Shown: one piece after another, positions 59,454-64,000 of the stretch | Numbering within the stretch: the stretch's first letter is position 1 | Layout of the letters: each line of letters begins with the position of its first letter | Assembly (NCBI GenBank): GCA_049601915.1 | Contig: JBMYRB010000005.1 | Location: forward strand, 133,304 to 197,303 | DNA from: UBA8079 sp049601915 | GTDB lineage: Bacteria > Pseudomonadota > Alphaproteobacteria > UBA6615 | Length of the DNA stretch: 64,000 nucleotides | Direction: 5' to 3' | Translations under genes and position numbers: made by a program | The notes under the pieces: model-generated | The model's input: only the letters and a program-made list of their open reading frames with translations | What the model was told of the DNA's origin: nothing | Databases searched by the model: none

Positions 59454-60023
59454 ATGTCTCTTCGAATTCGACTGGCCCGTGGCGGCGCCAAAAAGCGGCC
59501 TTACTATCGCATCGTGGTTGCAGACTCGCGTCGCGCGCGCGATGGCCGCTTCATCGAGCGTATCGGGCACTACAACCCGATGCTGCCCAAGGACGACCCC
59601 AACCGCGTCGGGATCGACATCGAGCGGGCCAAGCATTGGCTGAGCGTCGGCGCAAAGCCGTCGGACCGTGTGGCGAAATTCTTCGCCGGTGCGGACCTCG
59701 TTGAGTTGCCGGCACGTCGCGAGCAGACCAAACAGCACTTGCCTAAGGCGAAGGCGCAGGAGCGTGCTGCGGCCGAGGCCGAGGCGGCTGAAGCCGCGGC
59801 GGCAGATGCCGAGGAAGCGGCAGCGGCACCCGCGGAGGAAGCACCTGCTGAGGAGGCTGCGGCTGAGGAGGCGCCTGCTGAAGAGGCCACCGCCGAAGAA
59901 GCACCTGCTGAGGAGGCTGCGGCTGAGGAGGCGCCTGCTGAAGAGGCCGCCGCCGAAGAAGCACCTGCTGAAGAAGCGGCGAGCGAGGATGCTGTTGCCG
60001 AGGACGAAGAGAGCAAGTCCTGA
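59454..60023 (+). CDS. rpsP: 30S ribosomal protein S16 with acidic C-terminal tail
   Basis: Residues 1 to about 85 are a normal S16: S-L-R-I-R-L-A-R-G-G-A-K-K-R-P-Y-Y-R and E-R-I-G-H-Y-N-P. The protein is 189 residues, about twice the standard length, because of an Ala/Glu/Pro tail of roughly 90 residues built on a 60-bp DNA repeat. Tails on S16 occur in other alphaproteobacteria, but the length here varies with repeat number. An AGGAACG site precedes the ATG. Confidence 0.96.
   Translation: MSLRIRLARGGAKKRPYYRIVVADSRRARDGRFIERIGHYNPMLPKDDPNRVGIDIERAKHWLSVGAKPSDRVAKFFAGADLVELPARREQTKQHLPKAKAQERAAAEAEAAEAAAADAEEAAAAPAEEAPAEEAAAEEAPAEEATAEEAPAEEAAAEEAPAEEAAAEEAPAEEAASEDAVAEDEESKS
59841..59970. 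repeat. 60-bp tandem repeat in the rpsP tail
   Basis: Two full 60-bp units (59841-59900 and 59901-59960) differ at one base, and a partial third begins at 59961. Each encodes a 20-residue A-E-E/A-P-A block. The period is a multiple of three, so copy changes lengthen or shorten the S16 tail without a frameshift. Confidence 0.92.
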
Positions 60024-60091
60024 CCCGTTTGGACGAGCTCCAATTGTCCGCCGTCGTGGAAGCTATTGCGGGCAGTGGGAAGGCGCCGGAG

Positions 60092-60670
60092 ATGGCCGTC
60101 GACAGGGTTGAAGATCAGAACGGGGATCGCGACGCGCGTGTTTGTGTGGGCGCGATCGCCGGCGCGCATGGGCTTCACGGCCTCGTGCGTGTCCGCCCGT
60201 TCACCGATGTCGCTGAAGATGTAGCGGCCTATGGGCCTGTTCAGAGCGAGGACGGCGCCCGCAGCTTCACCCTTGAAGTGCGCAATCGTACGGGCAAGGG
60301 CCTTATTCTGGTCAAGATCGAGGGTGTCGACGACCGGGATGCGGCCGAAGCGCTCAAGGGTGTCCAGCTTTATGTCGCCCGCCACCGCCTGCCGTCGACC
60401 GACGAGGATGAGTTTTATCACGCCGATCTTCTGGGGCTGAACGTGGTCACGACAGACGGGAAGGCGCTCGGAACGGTCCACGCGCTAAATGATTTCGGCG
60501 GCGGCGAAATGCTGGAGATATTGGGCGCCGGCAGACGTCTCGGGACGATTTCGTTCACCCGTGCGGCGGTCCCCGACATCGATCTGGCGGCGCGGCGGGT
60601 GACGGTCGACGGCGCCGCGGTGCTGTGGCCGGGCCGGGACCCTTCGGAAACGGGAGACGCAGATGGTTGA
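60092..60670 (+). CDS. rimM: 16S rRNA processing protein
   Basis: This 192-residue protein helps mature the 30S subunit and binds S19. The N-terminal beta-barrel has V-G-A-I-A-G-A-H-G-L-H-G-L-V-R-V, and the PRC-barrel-like C-terminal domain has Y-H-A-D-L-L-G-L. I start at ATG 60092 after GGAAGG; a TTG at 60029 is an alternative. It overlaps the trmD start by 8 bp. Confidence 0.93.
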   Translation: MAVDRVEDQNGDRDARVCVGAIAGAHGLHGLVRVRPFTDVAEDVAAYGPVQSEDGARSFTLEVRNRTGKGLILVKIEGVDDRDAAEALKGVQLYVARHRLPSTDEDEFYHADLLGLNVVTTDGKALGTVHALNDFGGGEMLEILGAGRRLGTISFTRAAVPDIDLAARRVTVDGAAVLWPGRDPSETGDADG

Positions 60671-61409
60671 GGCTACCGCCTGGACAGCCACGGTGTTGAC
60701 CCTGTTCCCGGAGATGTTTCCGGGATCGCTGGGCCGGTCGCTCGCGGGCAAGGCTCTGGACCACGGGACATGGCAGCTCGACGTCCAGGATATCCGGGCA
60801 CAGGCGTCTGATGTGCATGGAAGCGTCGATGATATGCCGTTCGGCGGCGGTGCCGGGATGGTGATGCGGCCGGATATCGTGGATTCCGCGCTTTCCGAAG
60901 CCGTCAATCCGGTTGACGATCAGCGGCCGATCATCTATCTCACGCCCCGCGGTCGTCCCTTGGATCAGGCGCGTGTCCAGGACTTGGCGGACGACCCCGG
61001 TGTGATACTGCTTTGTGGCCGTTACGAGGGTGTCGATCAGCGTGTGCTGGACGCTTGGCAGGCCGAGGAAATCAGTGTCGGGGATTATGTGCTTTCCGGT
61101 GGTGAGCCGGCAGCATTGGTCTTGCTCGATGCGGTCGTCCGGTTGTTGCCGGGCGTGATGGGAACGGCAGGGTCGCTGTCGGAAGAGAGTTTTGAAAGCG
61201 GACTGTTGGAATATCCGCACTACACAAGGCCGGCCGACTGGGTCGACCGGCAGGGACAAAAACGTTCGGTCCCCGACATCCTGACTTCCGGCCATCACGG
61301 GCGGATCTCAGAGTGGCGGAACACACAGGCAGAACAAGCAACCCGCACGCGTCGGCCGGATCTCTGGCAGCGCTACGCGGCGAAAGATGATGAAGGACAG
61401 AAGCGATGA
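60663..61409 (+). CDS. trmD: tRNA (guanine-N1)-methyltransferase
   Basis: This 248-residue SPOUT-class enzyme methylates G37 of tRNAs. It has L-F-P-E-M-F-P-G at the start, D-D-M-P-F-G-G-G-A-G-M-V, and the knot region C-G-R-Y-E-G-V-D-Q-R-V and S-V-G-D-Y-V-L-S-G-G-E. Its stop overlaps the rplS start as ATGA. Length is normal. Confidence 0.97.
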   Translation: MVEATAWTATVLTLFPEMFPGSLGRSLAGKALDHGTWQLDVQDIRAQASDVHGSVDDMPFGGGAGMVMRPDIVDSALSEAVNPVDDQRPIIYLTPRGRPLDQARVQDLADDPGVILLCGRYEGVDQRVLDAWQAEEISVGDYVLSGGEPAALVLLDAVVRLLPGVMGTAGSLSEESFESGLLEYPHYTRPADWVDRQGQKRSVPDILTSGHHGRISEWRNTQAEQATRTRRPDLWQRYAAKDDEGQKR

Positions 61410-61897
61410 ATACGCTTGAGAAATTCGAAGCCGGCCAGCTCGCGAAGTTGCAAGCCGAACGGGATGTTCCCGAGTTCGGCCCGGGCGACACCGTCCGCGT
61501 GAATGTGCGCGTTGTCGAAGGCGAGCGCGAGCGTATCCAGGCCTATGAAGGGGTCTGCATTGCGGTCAAGAATGACGGGATCAACTCGTCCTTCACGGTT
61601 CGCAAGATTTCATTCGGTGAGGGTGTCGAGCGTGTGTTCCCGCTCTACGGTCCGCGCGTCGATTCGATCGACGTCGTTCGCCGGGGCAAGGTTCGCCGGG
61701 CCAAGCTGTATTATCTGCGAGGCCGGACGGGCAAGCGCGCGCGCATCACGGAGCGCACAACGGGTCGCGGCATGACCCGCCGTGGCGCGGTCGAGGTGCC
61801 CGAGACCGGAACCGCCGAGCGTCCCGAGGATGCTGTCGCGGCGCCGGCAGAGACGACCACCACCGAAACGCCCGAGGCGGACGCCAAGACCGAATAG
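61406..61897 (+). CDS. rplS: 50S ribosomal protein L19 with extended C-terminus
   Basis: Residues 1 to about 115 are a typical L19: F-G-P-G-D-T-V-R-V, F-T-V-R-K-I-S-F-G-E-G-V-E-R and L-Y-Y-L-R. The protein is 163 residues, and the last 40 form a Thr/Glu/Ala tail (A-E-T-T-T-T-E-T-P) that standard L19 lacks. With S16, two ribosomal proteins of the same operon carry acidic tails. A terminator follows 38 bp later. Confidence 0.96.
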   Translation: MNTLEKFEAGQLAKLQAERDVPEFGPGDTVRVNVRVVEGERERIQAYEGVCIAVKNDGINSSFTVRKISFGEGVERVFPLYGPRVDSIDVVRRGKVRRAKLYYLRGRTGKRARITERTTGRGMTRRGAVEVPETGTAERPEDAVAAPAETTTTETPEADAKTE

Positions 61898-61935
61898 GCG
61901 GCACGATCGGGCAGATGCACCGACGTCATCGAGGC

Positions 61936-61969
61936 AACGCCCCGGAGCATTCGCGCACGGGGCGTTTTT
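61936..61969 (+). terminator. rho-independent terminator after rplS
   Basis: AACGCCCC pairs with GGGGCGTT across a 15-base spacer that has its own small hairpin, followed by a T run. It closes the rpsP-rimM-trmD-rplS unit and separates it from leuC. Confidence 0.75.
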
Positions 61970-61990
61970 CTTAGCGGAAAGACGAGAACC

Positions 61991-63403
61991 ATGGCTCAGC
62001 CGAGAACATTATTCGACAAAATCTGGGACTCACACCTGGTCGAAACCCAGGAGGACGGTACCTGCCTGATCTATATCGACCGGCATCTCGTGCACGAGGT
62101 GACGAGCCCGCAGGCCTTCGAGGGACTGCGCATGAATAGGCGCACAGTCCGCCGGCCCGATGCGACACTCGCGGTCGCAGACCATAACGTACCGACCACG
62201 GACCGCAGCGGCGGCATTGCCGACGAGGAATCGCGAATCCAGGTCGAGACCCTGACGAAGAACTGCGAAGAGTTCGGCATCGAGCTATTCGACATGGACG
62301 ATATTCGCCAGGGCATCGTGCACATCATCGGCCCGGAACAGGGCTTCACCCTGCCGGGGACGACGATCGTATGTGGTGACAGCCACACCGCGACCCACGG
62401 CGCCTTCGGTTCGCTTGCTTTCGGCATCGGCACGTCGGAGGTCGAGCATGTGCTGGCCACCCAGACTTTGCTGCAGCGCCCGGCGAAAAACTTCCTGGTT
62501 TCGGTCGATGGAGATCTTTCCGTCGGCGTCACCGCGAAGGACATGATCCTTGCGATCATTGGTGCGATCGGCACCGCCGGCGGCACCGGCCATGTTATCG
62601 AGTATGCCGGTGACGCGGTGCGGGCGCTCTCGATGGAAGGCCGCATGACCATGTGCAACATGTCGATCGAGGGTGGTGCGCGTGCTGGCCTGGTGGCCCC
62701 GGATGACACCACATACGAATATCTCAAGGGCCTTCCCATGGCGCCGAAGGGTGCTGCGTGGGAGGCGGCCGAGGCCTACTGGCGTACCCTGCCCAGCGAT
62801 GCGGACGCGGTCTATGACAAGGAAGTGCGCCTGGTGGCTGCCGACATCCCGCCGCAGGTGACCTGGGGTACGAGCCCAGAGAATGTCGTGCCGATCACCG
62901 GCGCGGTGCCCGATCCCGAGAATGACGCGCAGGACGAAAATCAGCGCCAAGCCTGGGAGCGGTCGCTGGAATATATGGACCTGACGCCGGGCACGCAGAT
63001 GGCGGATGTGACAATCGACAAGGTGTTCATCGGGTCGTGCACCAACGGCCGGATCGAGGATCTTCGCGCCGTCGCCCAGGTCGCCGAGGGCCGCAAGGTC
63101 TCCGACAGCGTGTATGCGATGGTCGTGCCGGGCTCGGGTCTGGTCAAGGAGCAGGCCGAGGCCGAGGGAATCGACAAGATTCTCGTCGAAGCGGGCTTCG
63201 ACTGGCGCGAGCCGGGATGCTCGATGTGCCTGGCCATGAATGCTGACAAGCTGGCGCCGGGCGAGCGCTGCGCCTCGACATCGAACCGTAATTTCGAAGG
63301 CCGTCAGGGCCGCGGCGGGCGCACCCATCTGGTCAGTCCCGGCATGGCCGCAGCGGCGGCCATTGCGGGCAAGCTGATCGATGTGCGCGACCTGGGCGCG
63401 TAG
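61991..63403 (+). CDS. leuC: 3-isopropylmalate dehydratase large subunit
   Basis: This 470-residue aconitase-family protein isomerises isopropylmalates in leucine synthesis, with LeuD as partner. It has the start T-L-F-D-K-I-W-D, the [4Fe-4S] cysteines in G-S-C-T-N-G-R-I-E-D and G-C-S-M-C-L-A-M-N, and the aconitase stretch G-D-S-H-T-A-T-H-G-A-F-G. An RDD gene lies between leuC and leuD. Confidence 0.97.
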   Translation: MAQPRTLFDKIWDSHLVETQEDGTCLIYIDRHLVHEVTSPQAFEGLRMNRRTVRRPDATLAVADHNVPTTDRSGGIADEESRIQVETLTKNCEEFGIELFDMDDIRQGIVHIIGPEQGFTLPGTTIVCGDSHTATHGAFGSLAFGIGTSEVEHVLATQTLLQRPAKNFLVSVDGDLSVGVTAKDMILAIIGAIGTAGGTGHVIEYAGDAVRALSMEGRMTMCNMSIEGGARAGLVAPDDTTYEYLKGLPMAPKGAAWEAAEAYWRTLPSDADAVYDKEVRLVAADIPPQVTWGTSPENVVPITGAVPDPENDAQDENQRQAWERSLEYMDLTPGTQMADVTIDKVFIGSCTNGRIEDLRAVAQVAEGRKVSDSVYAMVVPGSGLVKEQAEAEGIDKILVEAGFDWREPGCSMCLAMNADKLAPGERCASTSNRNFEGRQGRGGRTHLVSPGMAAAAAIAGKLIDVRDLGA

Positions 63404-63412
63404 CCAAACCGG

Positions 63413-63868
63413 ATGAGCAACGCTTCGAACAGTGAAGTTCTGCCGTTCCGCTATGCGGGGTTTCTCCTGCGGGTGGTGGCGGCGCTGATCGATCTGGGGA
63501 TCGTGTGGGTCTTCGCATGGCTCATCTCTGCGTTGCTCGGGGTATCCTTTCTGGCGGCGACACCCGAGGAGCTGGCCAACACCACGATCCTGCATGTGTT
63601 GGTCTCGATGACGTTTTTTGTGACGTGGATCTATTTCGCGGTGATGGAATCTAGTGCGATGCAGGCGACCCTGGGCAAGGCGTTCATGGGTCTGTATGTG
63701 ACCGATCTGGGGGGTACGCGCGCGACGTTTCTGCGCGTCAGTGCGCGCCATTGGTTGAAGTTTCTGTCGGCGGTGATTTTCTTCGTCGGTTTTCTGATGG
63801 CAATATTTCCGCCGCGGCGCCAGGGCCTGCATGACATGCTGGCTGGGTGCCTCGTGCTCAAACGTTAG
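63413..63868 (+). CDS. RDD-domain membrane protein
   Basis: This 151-residue protein has the RDD family layout: F-L-L-R-V-V-A-A-L-I-D in helix 1 (the R and D of the name) and about three or four hydrophobic segments, with G-L-H-D-M-L-A-G near the end. RDD proteins are small membrane proteins of unclear function; some are Na+/H+ exchangers. It lies 9 bp after leuC and 9 bp before leuD, so it is part of the leu operon. Confidence 0.88.
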   Translation: MSNASNSEVLPFRYAGFLLRVVAALIDLGIVWVFAWLISALLGVSFLAATPEELANTTILHVLVSMTFFVTWIYFAVMESSAMQATLGKAFMGLYVTDLGGTRATFLRVSARHWLKFLSAVIFFVGFLMAIFPPRRQGLHDMLAGCLVLKR

Positions 63869-63877
63869 GAGTTGGGA

Positions 63878-64000
63878 ATGGAGAAGTTCAACAAGGTGAC
63901 CGGCGTGGCCGCATCGCTGCCGCTGGTCAATGTCGATACCGACAAGATCATCCCGAAGCAGTTCCTGAAGACGATCGCGCGAACGGGCCTGGGCAAGGGA
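63878..64000 (+). CDS. leuD: 3-isopropylmalate dehydratase small subunit, 5' end only
   Basis: The last 41 codons of the window start with M-E-K-F-N-K-V-T-G-V-A-A-S-L and contain N-V-D-T-D-K-I-I-P-K-Q-F-L, the LeuD N-terminal signature. It follows the RDD gene by 9 bp with a ribosome site TTAGGAG at 63865-63871. The rest lies beyond the window. Confidence 0.95.
   Translation, partial: MEKFNKVTGVAASLPLVNVDTDKIIPKQFLKTIARTGLGKG

Noticed and set aside
59841..59970. CRISPR-like array
   Set aside because: The repeats are contiguous, in frame within rpsP and encode the acidic tail; there are no spacers.
62285..63832. A 515-codon open frame antisense to leuC and the RDD gene
   Set aside because: The sense strand carries leuC with its cluster cysteines; the antisense text has no recognisable domain.

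Overview
This window is high-GC DNA from an alphaproteobacterium. The block dapF-mtaB-ftsY-yciB, then ffh-rpsP-rimM-trmD-rplS-leuC-leuD, has the order typical of that class, most like Rhodospirillales-type genomes. Abundant acyl-CoA, CoA-transferase, molybdenum hydroxylase, amidohydrolase and amidase genes suggest a metabolically versatile aerobic heterotroph. The exact genus cannot be told from the sequence.

Layout. At 1-840 lie the end of a MarR-type regulator and a 5'-truncated GH3-like gene. At 844-4531 a minus-strand operon encodes a two-subunit IpdAB-like CoA transferase, a CaiB/BaiF CoA transferase and a PEP-mutase-family enzyme. It diverges from a plus-strand run (4606-11621) of acyl-CoA dehydrogenase, two tandem molybdenum hydroxylase large subunits and a glutathione transferase, which looks like a catabolic module.

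The most striking part is 11.7-29.2 kb, a compact selenocysteine locus. It holds selA, selB, selD (fused to an NADH-dehydrogenase-like domain) and the selenocysteine tRNA gene selC. Three genes there carry an in-frame UGA inside a conserved redox motif: a GrdB/PrdB-like protein (U-P-Q-C), a peroxiredoxin-like protein (U-P-Y-C) and an AhpD-like protein (C-S-Y-U). The last sits between a thioredoxin and a paralog that has lost both redox residues. Cupin, metallo-beta-lactamase, phytanoyl-CoA dioxygenase, BON-domain and luciferase-like monooxygenase genes are interspersed, together with decayed YbjN, DUF1036 and TRAP-transporter genes.

From 29.4 to 49.6 kb is an accessory catabolic region: a CoxL-like hydroxylase, two tandem ACMSD-like amidohydrolases with His/Cys-rich N-termini, a malate/lactate-type dehydrogenase, an alpha/beta hydrolase, a MetE-like protein, a polysaccharide deacetylase-like protein, an SDR, a 2-hydroxyacid dehydrogenase, an MdeB/AceE-like ketoacid dehydrogenase E1 with a divergent Lrp regulator, two tandem amidases, a transglutaminase-like protease and an MFS carrier. 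Small palindromic repeats sit in several intergenic gaps.

From 49.7 kb to the end is housekeeping: pgk, a decayed phosphotransferase gene, yciB, a DMT transporter, ftsY, mtaB, dapF, an XRE regulator, ffh with a structured leader, two VOC proteins, rpsP-rimM-trmD-rplS, leuC, an RDD membrane protein, and the start of leuD. Tandem paralog pairs recur (Mo-hydroxylases, amidohydrolases, AhpD-like, amidases, VOC).
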